The position numbers and the translations under genes are program-made. A stretch of DNA of 64,000 nt from Conoideocrella luteorostrata (lineage: Eukaryota; Ascomycota; Sordariomycetes; Hypocreales; Clavicipitaceae), in NCBI GenBank assembly GCA_032433595.1, contig JASWJB010000100.1:62001-126000 (forward strand), given 5' to 3'. Shown piece by piece: positions 53,831-64,000 of the stretch. Below the pieces are notes generated by a model that was given only the letters and a program-made list of their open reading frames with translations, did no database searches and was not told where the DNA came from. Position 1 is the stretch's first letter. Each line of letters opens with the position of its first letter.

Positions 53831-56656
53831 TGATCAGATAGGGCCACAAAGATTCCGCGTTGATAGACCGTAATTTCCGGAACCAGTTATCAGTTCAACC
53901 TTTCTCTTATATATCTACATAAGTTTGATTATTATGGATAATGATTCAGCCATATGTTTCTTGCCGAAGGTCCAACATCCGATCGGGAAAGTGGATGCAT
54001 GGGGACTTAGAACTTGAACGTTGTTACGGAGTACTTTATTCTCGATATCGCGCCGCCTTCGCTGGATTCGCGATATGTTCCGTATGTTGTGTGAGCGTAA
54101 ATTCTTAAATTAGTCTCATACCCCAAAGCGACGAATGTATTTTTTTGTCCTGTGCATTATAAGAATAAGCGGCAATTAATTTCGAACTTATATTTCGTAG
54201 GCGAAGGGTCAATCATGTGTTGAATTGAAACGGTGTTTGGAGCGCATAGTCTCCTATCAAAAACCGGCGAAGAATTTTTTTTTTTTTTCTATCTAGAGCG
54301 ACGTGGTGTGTCTTTAAACGACCCCTAGTCGTCGTCTCGTCACTGATCGAATGTCGCCCTCCGAACGTGGATGGTGGCGCGAAGCCGTAGCTGTGTTGTT
54401 AGATCTAGGTAGGCTACTCACTTCCAACAGGTCCTCAGCATGTTCGAGATGATACAACAACAAATACCGGGCGTGACTTCTTTACGCCTCGTCAAGACTC
54501 TCGGGTTTTCATCATTATGGCATCCCCCTGTAAGCCACGTAGATGTCTTGGCAGGGAGTTAGGTATTGCCGCTCCTAATCTGATTGGTCACAACAGAACT
54601 CCGCTCTACCAATGACCGAAAGCGTGCGTCAGATGCGGGGCGATAATGCGCTTCATTCGCAGAACATATGTAGGTAGACGTCAACACGCCACGTGAAGCC
54701 TGCAGTTACGAGTCGCAACAATGGAAGAACTGCTAGTTCAGGCTATTTGTATCCAGGCCCAGACCGATCAGTAATTCTCATCCAAACAGCACAGGATTCG
54801 TGACTTGGAAGCGGTTGCAGGTATTCCACTAATTTCAGTGACAGACGACAATGACTCGCCGTGCCCGAGGTGTATTCCTCGTTCGCCTGTAGAGACGGAT
54901 TGTGGGGCAGTGCACCTCTTCTACAATACCGTGCTGAGTTCTAGGACGGAGAAGTTACAAGGAACAGTTGACTTCTCCCTTATCTTAGCCTACTTTGAAA
55001 GTGTAGCGCAGCCGTACACGGTCCCATCCCTCAAAACGTAATAAACAGACTTACACCAGGCGTTTATATATACATCACCCGAAAGACTTTAGTACCACAC
55101 AAAATTGGAGAGAGAACCAGGAGTTTTTTGAAGATGATAGTTGAGAGAATAAGTTATGGGGGTGCAGAACGCTACGTTCAACATAAGTAGGCGCTCGTGG
55201 CTGCGAGTGCTACGACCAGATATATTGTTAAATCACAATACCAGTCTAATTGAATGAAAACCTCAGCCAGATGGCGTCCCGATTCTGGGGTCCTGTGCTA
55301 TCTTTGACGTTCTGAGCAAGCAGTGTGTCCTGCTATGTCCTTGCTGTGTACCCTGCTGTGTCCCCTGCTCCGTTGCCTTGAGTGTGCATAGATCCCGTCT
55401 AGCTCCATGCATAACTTCCGTGATGGGAAGTTCAATCCTTCGAGTCTCGTGTACGTATCTCGTGAGCATAGGTGATAACGTCGATGGATGGTTCTTATTA
55501 CGAGAACCATTGCGTTTTCCATGTCTGGGGAAACGCAAAAGTTAGATTATCTTCAGCGCACGTATGTCATATCAACTTACTTTATGGCACTATGCACTTG
55601 CTCTGGCGCATGTGTGTCTTTCCCACTGCCGGTATTGCTATTAGGGCTGTAGGTCGACATGGTGGTCAACTCTTCCCACGTATTGTTATGCTGCAGACCA
55701 GCCATCGTCAAGAAATGAAGAAGAAGAAGTGTGTAGCTCTGACTTAGGTTGCTCAAATCAACAACGGGCAGAGAGTTGAAGTTTAAATACATAATCAAGA
55801 GAGGAGCTTGCTGCAGTCGACAGTGCATATTTCATAACTCATTTCCGCTACTAATCGTTGCGTCTTCTTTTGTCGTTATATTGCCCCATGTTTCTTGACT
55901 CGTGGCGATGCCCAGAGGTAGAATGTCAGAGACCACCACCTTCGATGACCCACGCGGGGTCGTATAGCTATTGATGCACCTAAGGCTACCGAAGGAGCAA
56001 TTTAAAATCCTAGTCACCACATCCCATCATCCAGCCAGCCACAATCAGTATCCACGTAGTTCCATTGGCTGTACGAACTGTACATGCGGATGCCGCCCCG
56101 AATTCCCACGTGGTCTAAGCATGGGAAGTTGGACCGGAGGGTGGTTGTCGTCATTCGTCTAGTGCGGAATGCCACGAGTTGTTTGATCTCTACCCTCGTT
56201 GCTGCTTAAGCCTGTTTAGCTGCGTCACAATCATCCCGCTTGGGCCTTCTTGTCCTGACACCACGCAGATCAAGAGGCTCAGTAATCTTGTCAGCCCTGC
56301 ACAGGGCTTAATTTATAAGCTTTCTGCAACGGTATTTTGTTGTCGACTCATGTTTGGTTACCTACGGCTTTAGGACCTGCAAGTTGATAATGGTAGCGCT
56401 GACATTTGGCGCAGCAACTGTAGCACGGTGCCCCATGCTCTACAAATTCACCCGAATTATCTCTTCATCAGCGGCTCTGTGCACCCGCTCACCTTATTTG
56501 AAGAAGAACCAACAAGTCGGTACATTCTGCATGTCTCACTACCGCTCCCAGCATAGAAAGATCCCCTGTAACATTCGAGGGCGGATTACCACAACCTCGC
56601 ATGTCTTCGTATTCATCGCACTCAAGACTGTTAGTGATGGGGCACCCAGACAGTAG
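53831..56656. other. Intergenic, no supported gene
   Basis: About 2.8 kb with short frames and no domain. A TACGGAGTAC word is near 54025 and a poly-T run near 54278-54288. Confidence 0.5.
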
Positions 56657-57089
56657 TGTCACGATGTGAGCAACTATGGTTATCTGATGCGTGCAGTGGA
56701 ATGTGTTGTCCTTGATTTCGATCTCATTTGACAAGGAATTTGACAGCTAACCCTGAAATCCCTCTCTAGATTCCGTTAACCAAGGAATTCCGTCAGACCT
56801 ACTTGAATTCATTAAATTCGTTAGTTTCTACTGTTCCTTTTTATTCTGCTGTGACAGGATTCGGTAGCTTGAGCTAATCTCGGCACCTCGTACTGTTGTC
56901 TACTGCCGGCATCGTGGCGCGCTACTAATTTTTCAGCTCTTCTATTATGGACCAAAATGAGGATTTTGCTAGCATCTAGAACAATAGAAATATTCGTAAT
57001 CCAAAGGCCTGAAGGATTGAATTGAATTCCGATTCTGCGCAATTCCACGCACGCTCATGTGACGCTTTGTTGTGCCGTTGCGTATGACA
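56657..57089 (+). repeat. LTR-like repeat of about 430 bp, copy 2
   Basis: The repeat begins TGTCACGATG and ends GTATGACA, in direct orientation to the copy at 52283-52735. The outer flanks of the pair, AGTGG before copy 1 and AGCGG after copy 2, could be a diverged 5-bp target duplication, which would make them the two LTRs of one lost element. This is uncertain. Confidence 0.75.
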
Positions 57090-57227
57090 AGCGGTGTTGA
57101 CGCAATGTAAGGAAAAGCTTTACATCCCGTTCCCTCAAAGGTTGGACGGACTTGACTGGCGAGAACAGTGTGCGTCGCGTGGCCCAACTTACCGCCGCCG
57201 ATGAGTAAAAGCTTATGCCTAACACAA

Positions 57228-57503
57228 GTGTCTAGATTTGCTCTCCGACTTCCGTCAGAGTTTCTTGAATTTGTCAGGGTCGTTAGTCTCCCATTACTCC
57301 TATTCATTTGTTGTGGTAGCACTCGGTGGCTCGACCTAGTTTCTCATTGTTGACTAATGCTAAGTTCTGTCGCTTGCAACTGAGTGTCAGCTTGTGGCCA
57401 GAAATGAGGTTTTTGCTAGCTCCAAGAGTATCAACATTTTCGCGGCCCTGAGGTATTTTGATTGAATTTTACAGAATTACACGCGATCTCGTGTGACAAC
57501 TTG
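57228..57503 (+). repeat. LTR-like repeat, partial third copy
   Basis: It shares TTCCGTCAGA, the ACTCGGTGGCTCGACCTAGT block, AATGAGGTTTTTGCTAGCT and the terminal GTGTGACAAC with the other two copies, but lacks their first part. It is more diverged than they are. Confidence 0.6.
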
Positions 57504-59155
57504 AAAAGTTCGACGCCAGCAAGACTGATCGAGCAGTCGTGCAGTCGTGAGTCAATGGGGAAGCTTTTTCAGGAGTATGGGAACGCATGAGCGCAACGCC
57601 ACAATTTCAGGCGCACAAACATGATTCACTCGGCCTCGGGGCTCGACAGATCCAATCCTGAAAAAAAAAAAAAAATAGCCGGCCATACTTTTAGGAAGAC
57701 AATTGCTTCTGTCAGGTGTATAAGTGTCGTGAATAACTAGATTAGTGAGGGAATTAGTGAGTAGCTGTGAGATTGTAAGATGACTGCAGGAGGTTTTCAA
57801 CTGTGCAAGGACACGTCGGATAGCGAAAGAAATCGTCGAATTAAATGAGTCCGAATTCTAGGCACAAATGAAAGGAATTCTCTATGGATTTAGAAGGCAT
57901 CAGATATCATCAATTCATCCTTTCCTACTATCTTCTATTACATACAATTGCTCTATGACTCTAGCCTCATTAACGTCACATGTGTTTGTACAAGATTCAC
58001 GGCCGCTGACGCACCGACAGTTGGGGAATGGCTGTTCGTCCGCTTCCTACGTACTGAAAGCGGCGTATTTTATGCTTGACCCCTTCAATAAGCCACAGCA
58101 TCATAGCTAATACAGATACAGGAATTTTAATTTAGGGTGGCAAGCCAAGTACATTGAGTATAATACTTGAGGAACTAGGGGATTTTAACAGCTCTTTAAT
58201 AATTAGTGATAAATGATACTGAACTTGGGTTTTCCTGTTTTGGTCTTTTTTTCCTTTCAATACACTACACAACCTTGAAAATATTAGTCTTGGTCACCCT
58301 TTTGAGCGATTAAATGACTTCTGCCTAAATAATTGGGTGACTGACGTTGTTTTACTCCAGGTGGTTTAGAGAGGGCGTGTGCATAATTGCCACGTCAGTC
58401 TCTCATGCTCCGTAAAGGCCGCGTAATCATTTTAAGCCTTGAGAAAGTATGATGATGTCATTCTTGCCCAATGTCCTGGACTGCCCAGGAGTCCTCAGGA
58501 TTGCTCAGATGCTGCTCGGGCACTCCTCGGGATAGCTGCGGGCTGCTTAGCTTAAAGCAGCCACAGCTCAGGAACCATTTCTAGAAAGGAAACTGGCTCC
58601 GTCGTGATTAATGTTTTGTTCAAGTCTGCCCTCTGAAGGGCATCGTGACACTTCTATATAGTCCTTCAGTAACCGGAACATTCCCTTGAATTTAGTGGCC
58701 TTAGGCCTACATTCCTTGGTATAGTGTCTCTTCTTCCACTATCGTACGAAATCTAGCTAATACGAGGCATCAGTCATTTCCGAAGGTGCCAATCTAATCT
58801 CAACAATTACCCAACCAAACATGGTCGGAGTGGAGCAATTTCGGAGGAAGAAGTATCTGCTGCATGCCTCAGTCAAGATGGTGGAGCCACACGTGGCCAG
58901 TGGGGCCGCTGATCAGTTACGTTGAGACGCATTCCAGGCAACAGCCAAATTATCCGGACTTCAATTTGCACCATTTGTCACTCAAGTCTTCAATGAGTGC
59001 ATCACTCATCTGAGTTGACGCTAATAAATAAAAACTTAAAAGCAGAGCATGCTCCCTCTACATTTCAGCGCTTGTTAGCCCAAATTCCTCTCTTGTTTGT
59101 TTTGACTGTCAAACTCGAACATTATCACCTGGCTGCGAAAATAGAACGGCTAGTT
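57504..59155. other. Intergenic, no supported gene
   Basis: A poly-A run lies near 57661-57674. No coding region is credited. Confidence 0.5.
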
Positions 59156-59824
59156 ATGAGAGAAATCGCATCATTATCATCTTCCATTGACTTTGGGGTG
59201 GATTCAGCTGCTGGTCGCAGGCCACGAACAATTCCAGGACCAAATGAGTGCGTTGTCATGGGATACCCATCCGCAGGTGGCATAGTACTCGGTGAGTTTA
59301 CAGGAGTCGAGCTGGAGTGGCTTGGCTTGTCACGATCAACGGCAACTACCTTTCAAGAGTGCCTAAGGCAAGAAACGGAAGAAGATGCATTCGCGTTCCA
59401 ATTGATGCGACTTGGCGCCCGCTGGTGGCCTAGTTACGAGTTTAGAGCCCGGCACGATGACGTGCATTATCCCTATGGCCATCACTACCCGGCTGACCTG
59501 CATGTCGGATATATAGAAGCCGAAGGCAAGAAAAATGCAGTTTTTCTTCTTAAGACTTTTTCAAACACCTCCCATCATCGCTTGCCAGAAGAGGACCCCC
59601 CTGAGAAGCCAAATGAATGGTCTCGACTAGCGAACTGCGTAACAATGGAGGAACGATGCGCTGTATTGCAGGAATTTGGAGCGACTATGTGGGATAATCT
59701 GGATCAATGTGCCGACATTCCACAGACATTAGCGGATGGGATTGCGGAGGGGAAGCGATATGAGGCATTAATGAAAAAGATGGAGGATCTAGAATATGTC
59801 GATCAATGGTTGATGAGTCTTTGA
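59156..59824 (+). CDS. Conserved fungal hypothetical protein
   Basis: Intronless, 222 residues from the ATG at 59156; the frame stays open upstream but has no earlier ATG. The protein has VVMGYPSAGGIVLGEF near residue 34, ECLRQETEEDAFAFQLMRLG, GARWWPSYEF, then a second strand pattern VGYIEAEGKKNAVFLLKTF that echoes the first. It ends CVTMEERCAVLQEFGATMW and DIPQTL. I associate this set of motifs with a fungal family without known function. No signal peptide is present. It sits alone, 1.1 kb upstream of the metallopeptidase gene. Confidence 0.72.
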   Translation: MREIASLSSSIDFGVDSAAGRRPRTIPGPNECVVMGYPSAGGIVLGEFTGVELEWLGLSRSTATTFQECLRQETEEDAFAFQLMRLGARWWPSYEFRARHDDVHYPYGHHYPADLHVGYIEAEGKKNAVFLLKTFSNTSHHRLPEEDPPEKPNEWSRLANCVTMEERCAVLQEFGATMWDNLDQCADIPQTLADGIAEGKRYEALMKKMEDLEYVDQWLMSL

Positions 59825-60914
59825 TAAGCGCTTGCGTCGGCAATGATTGCGCAACAAGTATAGCAAGAGCTCTAGACTGTAGATTTAAAGAAACACAAAT
59901 GAAGCCATCTCGAGGAATTAATGCTATTCAAAGAAGTGATAGGGGCTTGGTCGTGCGTCATGCGCTCCCAATGCGCCCTGTCGTAGAACCGCTTAATGTG
60001 CCATCGTTCGGCCTCGCCTACGCTGGAATTAAGATATTACTACGATAAAACATATCAGCAAAGGATGAAAGTAATTCTGCAGCGAAGGATTCATCCGTGC
60101 ATGAGAGATGGGGTTCGGTGTTTCCGCTCCGACAGCGGCGGACAATTGGGCGGCGAAAACTGTGGGAAATGTCCGCACCAACAGAACAAAACATTATAAA
60201 ACTCAGTTGGTAACCAAATTTAGAGTTTCGGGATTCATGACTCAGGAATCATCGAAGGATGGCGTGGGGTTCAGGATCCGGCGGCTGAAAGAATTTGCCG
60301 AATCATATGACCCGAACAGCCATTCTTAACCATGGGTTTCAGGCTTCTACATAGTGCAAGTTGGTTGATCATGCAGAGTGTATTAATAATATCCGAATCA
60401 TGACACATTAATTCATTATTCGCTTTGGGCATGGCGGCTCCAATCACGCCACTCAGCCAGCATTGGGAGGGCCTTTCGTCGGCTACTTGCTTGAATATAC
60501 GAGAGCGCCGAGATGCCCATAGCCTTCTGCCCTAAAGCAGCACGAAGTTATTAGGATGACATATATAACAGCCCTGTACATAAGTAAATGCATTTAACAA
60601 CAGCTCTCCAGTTATTTTAAGTTCCGTTCTTCGGCTTCACTTTGGAACCTCTACGTCATGTCGTAATACAAGGGAGGGATTTTCATGCCATTTTGTACTG
60701 ATTTGTCATGTCACCGGTAATTTCTTTTGGAGGTATAGTGTCCCAAGTAGAATAATGATTTTCATATACAAACTTTAAGAAGCTATAAGTACATGGAGCG
60801 ACAATAGCGAAATTAGCCATGAGAACTGTGTATTGCAACCGGACCGGTGATACATGCAATCTTAGATTCTCCTTTTCGTTAACCATATGACCTTTTATCC
60901 ATCTGAGCTGAGTT
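59825..60914. other. Intergenic, no supported gene
   Basis: No gene is visible. It should contain the promoter of the metallopeptidase gene at 60915. Confidence 0.5.
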
Positions 60915-62946
60915 ATGATCCTGTTCGCTGTCATTTTATATCTAGTTAGCGGCGTGCATTCTATGCCGCAAGCCAAGCCTGACAGATTTACTGCAGCGAA
61001 GGTAGCTGAAGGAATGTCAACACATGACATGAAAGATGCCTACCCATCACGCGATCAGGCACATATTGAGAACTGGTATGGAACCAGCTTGTTCGGTTGG
61101 GAGTGAGTAGCTTTCCTTCGCCTGTTTTTGAAATAATGTACTCCGATATCTCAAACGTAATCCCAGCATGCGATAAGACAGTATTTTGGTACTGTATTGG
61201 AATATTTCTCTACTTGAAGTTATAAATAACATATGTGCTTTAGCGGCTGTAATAAAGAAGACATCACCTGGGAAAGAGAAAATCATTGAGGCCTACAATG
61301 ACGCTAGTAAGCTAGTTGACTATGATGGTGTCGCAACGAACCTCGACTTCAATTCAGCCGCGGCGCTCGAGTTCCTGGGACCTTCAGGCCTCAACAAGGA
61401 TCAGCAGCAACAGATACAGGCCGTTTTCAACAACGTCGCGACCGTCAAACAATGAGCTGGCTGGTACACTCCCAACTGGATTCGCGTAAGTCTTCTTCTC
61501 TTACTCATTAAGCCTATAAGACGCTAAGCTCTATGCCTTGAGGCTATCTTTAGGTGCGCTGTGATGATCCCATGAAGTGGTGCACAACAGCTGGTGAGTC
61601 GGATGAACCTAAATGTCCTCCGCTAGTATCCGCTAAGGGCGAAGAACAGGTCATTGAAACCGCAGCATATGTCAGAAACCCGTTTGAGAAGGGAAACGAT
61701 AAGTTCTCAGAAATCACATTCTGTCGATCAGTCTTTAGCTTGAGAAACCTGGGCAACGCCATGGCTCATGGATCGGGACCTAAAAACCCAATTCTAAAGG
61801 CTAATTTAAACAATTATGAGGGCCGAGGTAAATCAATGTCCTCTAATATCGGATTAGATCTCATCGCTTATTTCACGTATTTAGCTGACACCTTTCTACA
61901 CGAACTTTTTCACCTTGACCTGGCTGCCAACTCTAAGAATAACAGTCCCAATCCACAAATACGAGACCTTCTTATCAAATTCAGGATCGGCTCCGGTAAA
62001 GATCGAGGCAAAATTACGAAATGGACCAAGGTGTACGGCGCGCGCGTCGCCAAGGTCCTTGCCAGGTTCCAACCTTGGCGCATGGATCAATCGCTGGGCT
62101 ACTTCATTCAACGCAGCGACGACAGCCTCACCATGTTCGCCCTAGCGAGATATGTCCAGCAGAAGTTTGGGTACTATCCATATATTCCCATTATCTACGA
62201 CCAGATCCAGGAGCTGCCGCTCATCCCACCCAGAGATAGCGACGATAGACCCGACTGGAGTTCCGTAGTGGCATTTGCGAAGAGCAATACCGAACCCACA
62301 GCATTCATCAACTTCACTGAAACGGAACCCAGCTCACTCAAATCCGGAAAATGTACCATCATGTACGACAATGGGTCCGGAGAAGACCTTGAGATTGGAA
62401 CTCCATTGGATAAGTCATGGTATCCACAGTCATATTGGGATCAGCACGAAAGGTGGATTGAAGAGGTCAGAAATGCAACTGGTTCAGTGAATGGCGAAAA
62501 CTATCATACTTGTAAATTTAACATAACTGAGATCTGGACTTGTGAGCCTGTGGAGAGCAACTTGTACGCCCGGGTCACGCTATCAGACGCCGCTGGTAAG
62601 CATATCTACCAGACGCCAAGTTCAACACACTCACCTGGAGTCCCGATCAATGACGCCCTTCCATGGCATTTAAAAGAAGATGGCATGAAGAGAGAACTAG
62701 TCATCGTTGGAGAGCATCAAAATGACTACGTGCAGTTCTATTATGGCGACCAGGCCTGGAGATCCACTGACCGGCAGGGGACGGCGAGCTGTAAGCTGAA
62801 GTCAAGCAACTGGGCAAGTGATGGTCCAACATGCCCTGGACCAGCAGAGGTAAGTTTCTCCGATGTATTTATTCGGCCTAGATGAATAGGCATGCTGATA
62901 ATGCTTTCCACAGACACGCACATACGAATGCAGCTATCAGTGCTAG
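60915..62946 (+). CDS. Secreted HExxH metallopeptidase-like protein with in-frame stop
   Basis: Exons are inferred at 60915-61102, 61182-61485, 61554-62849 and 62914-62946. The first exon encodes signal peptide MILFAVILYLVSGVHS. The zinc site is HELFHLD, followed by a VYGARVAKVLAR segment and QRSDDSLTMFALARYV, as in fungal M35/lysine-specific-type zincins. The last short exon adds TRTYECSYQC, closing the cysteine pattern. TGA at 61453-61455 falls between VATVKQ and AGWYTPNWIRVRCDD in the same frame, so the gene is probably interrupted; CGA to TGA would explain it. Without it the protein would have about 605 residues. The second exon's start is uncertain: an acceptor near 61248 (CTTTAG) is the alternative. 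The enzyme would act outside the cell on proteins. Confidence 0.7.
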
Positions 62947-64000
62947 GTCTTAATGGACTTAGGCATACGAAGCGACAGGCATGCTTATCACATGGGAATG
63001 TATGTCCAAGGTAGAGTGGCATAGCTACAGGCTATAGATTGCAACTACCATTGTCTCGATTGCTAGCATTAATGAGGTGTGAGCTATTTTACCATAGGTG
63101 CTACGTATTGCATGTAAATTGCGTGTAGGGGTGTGGGATAATGATTGGTAAAAATATTCTATAAGAACTAATTACTTGATTGTTTTTCACGGCCGTTTTT
63201 GTCACGATTGGGGTTCTGATATGGTAGAATGAAGGGCAGGACGTAGTAACGAGGTAGCACTCTTTTATTGAGGGTCTTAATCTCTGACCTTCTTCCTAAA
63301 GATTTGGTCCTACTCATGCTCGTCGCTACCCCGCAGTGAAGAGGTTGCTAGCTGCATAATACTCTCCCCCGATAGAGTTAGGTGCATCGCTAGTTCACGA
63401 CCTCGCAAGGGTCATCGAAAGCGGTCGTCTCTGACAATTTTAGTGTATTTTTGTAGAGCTTCTGTGGCTGGTTCTATAGGCAAATAAGTATCAAAATCAC
63501 AAAACGGCAAAACGGCCAACGCGATCAATACCCCGGCGTTCGATGGATTGATGGCCCAGATGTGCCGGAAGTAGCAAATCGACACCTCTCCTGCAATCTT
63601 GTAGACCGGACTCGTTGTAGATAGAGACGTTAGAGAGCTTTAAAAGCGGCACTGGGACCTTAACGACAATGCTTAAGGGTACAGGGCAAGCAAGAGACTC
63701 AGGATTTTTTAGTTCAACAATCTAGACTATCTTAGAGCTCCATTCGGCACTGACAGTTAACTCGACCATGACCTAGACGCGACATACTCCATGTCGGCGC
63801 ACATGACTAGCAGACGCACGTCGATGCTCTCTCGGGACGGGACGTCTTGATGTTGTCCGGGGAGAGGAAACGCGCCATGAGCGCAGGCTAGGTTGGCAGA
63901 TTCAATATCCTTCCGAAAACAGACACTCCGTAGAGCTGGGTAGACTTACGCCAAGAGCCTGAGTCTTTGGAATCGACTGCTTTGAAGACCAGTATTTCGT
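62947..64000. other. Right end: decayed retroelement DNA
   Basis: No gene is credited. About 63197-63372 resembles an inverted gypsy-like LTR, and 63373 to the window end may be its decayed internal part, without readable retroelement protein motifs. Confidence 0.45.
63197..63372 (-). mobile_element. Gypsy-like LTR remnant
   Basis: On the minus strand a GGGGGAGAG polypurine tract (63365-63373) is followed by LTR-like sequence with a CAATAAAAGAG signal and an end reading CAATCGTGACA. The polypurine-then-LTR order fits the 3' end of a Ty3/gypsy element. Only one end is in the window, so the element's size and partner LTR are unknown. Confidence 0.5.

Noticed and set aside
63373..64000. Possible gag or pol sequence internal to the gypsy-like LTR.
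   Set aside because: No protease, reverse transcriptase or integrase motif could be read in any frame.

Overview
This window looks like nuclear DNA of a filamentous ascomycete, most likely a Sordariomycete and plausibly Hypocreales. The evidence is short GT-AG introns (about 44-137 bp, often with CTAAC-like branch points), secreted small cysteine-rich proteins, fungal-only families (CorA-like domain proteins, patatin/GTPase proteins, DUF4246, GH43 and GH30 galactanases) and an APN2-like gene. Species cannot be fixed from the sequence alone. Exon joins below were deduced by hand from splice signals and reading frame.

Layout. 0-4.2 kb: a small secreted protein, then repeat-rich DNA. 4.2-7 kb: a CocE/S15-type hydrolase and a cysteine-rich membrane-anchored protein. 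7.7-11.8 kb (minus): a very large patatin-like protein with GTPase and RING-like domains. 13.0-15.5 kb: a broken copy of the DNA-repair gene APN2. 16.4-18.6 kb (minus): a CorA-like membrane protein. 21.0-23.9 kb (minus): a protein kinase with a vWA-like C-terminal region. 26.6-29.6 kb: a decayed array of about 21 TPR repeats split by two solo-LTR-like insertions. 31.2-33.1 kb: an MDR oxidoreductase and a GPI-type Ser/Thr-rich wall protein. 34.3 kb: a small secreted cysteine-containing protein. 36.8-37.7 kb: a DUF4246 pseudogene. 37.9-41.9 kb: divergent exo-beta-1,3-galactanase (GH43) and endo-beta-1,6-galactanase (GH30) genes. 42.9-49.1 kb: a BTB protein, a protein with an internal duplication, and a conserved hypothetical. 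50.9-52.1 kb: an FAD monooxygenase. 52.3-57.5 kb: repeats and an SDR pseudogene. 59.2-63 kb: a conserved hypothetical and a secreted HExxH metallopeptidase with an in-frame stop. The right end holds a decayed gypsy-like LTR remnant.

How the genes fit together. The clearest functional unit is the GH43/GH30 pair, which should jointly attack type II arabinogalactan side chains and backbone from one shared promoter of about 1 kb. The 7.7-29.6 kb block groups signalling-type proteins (patatin-GTPase, CorA-like, kinase-vWA, TPR array) of kinds often linked to fungal non-self recognition, but a joint role is only inference. Several genes carry CAG-to-TAG or TGG-to-TGA type nonsense changes, LTR insertions and frameshifts. 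That is the profile of an accessory, repeat-rich and possibly subtelomeric region exposed to RIP-like mutation.
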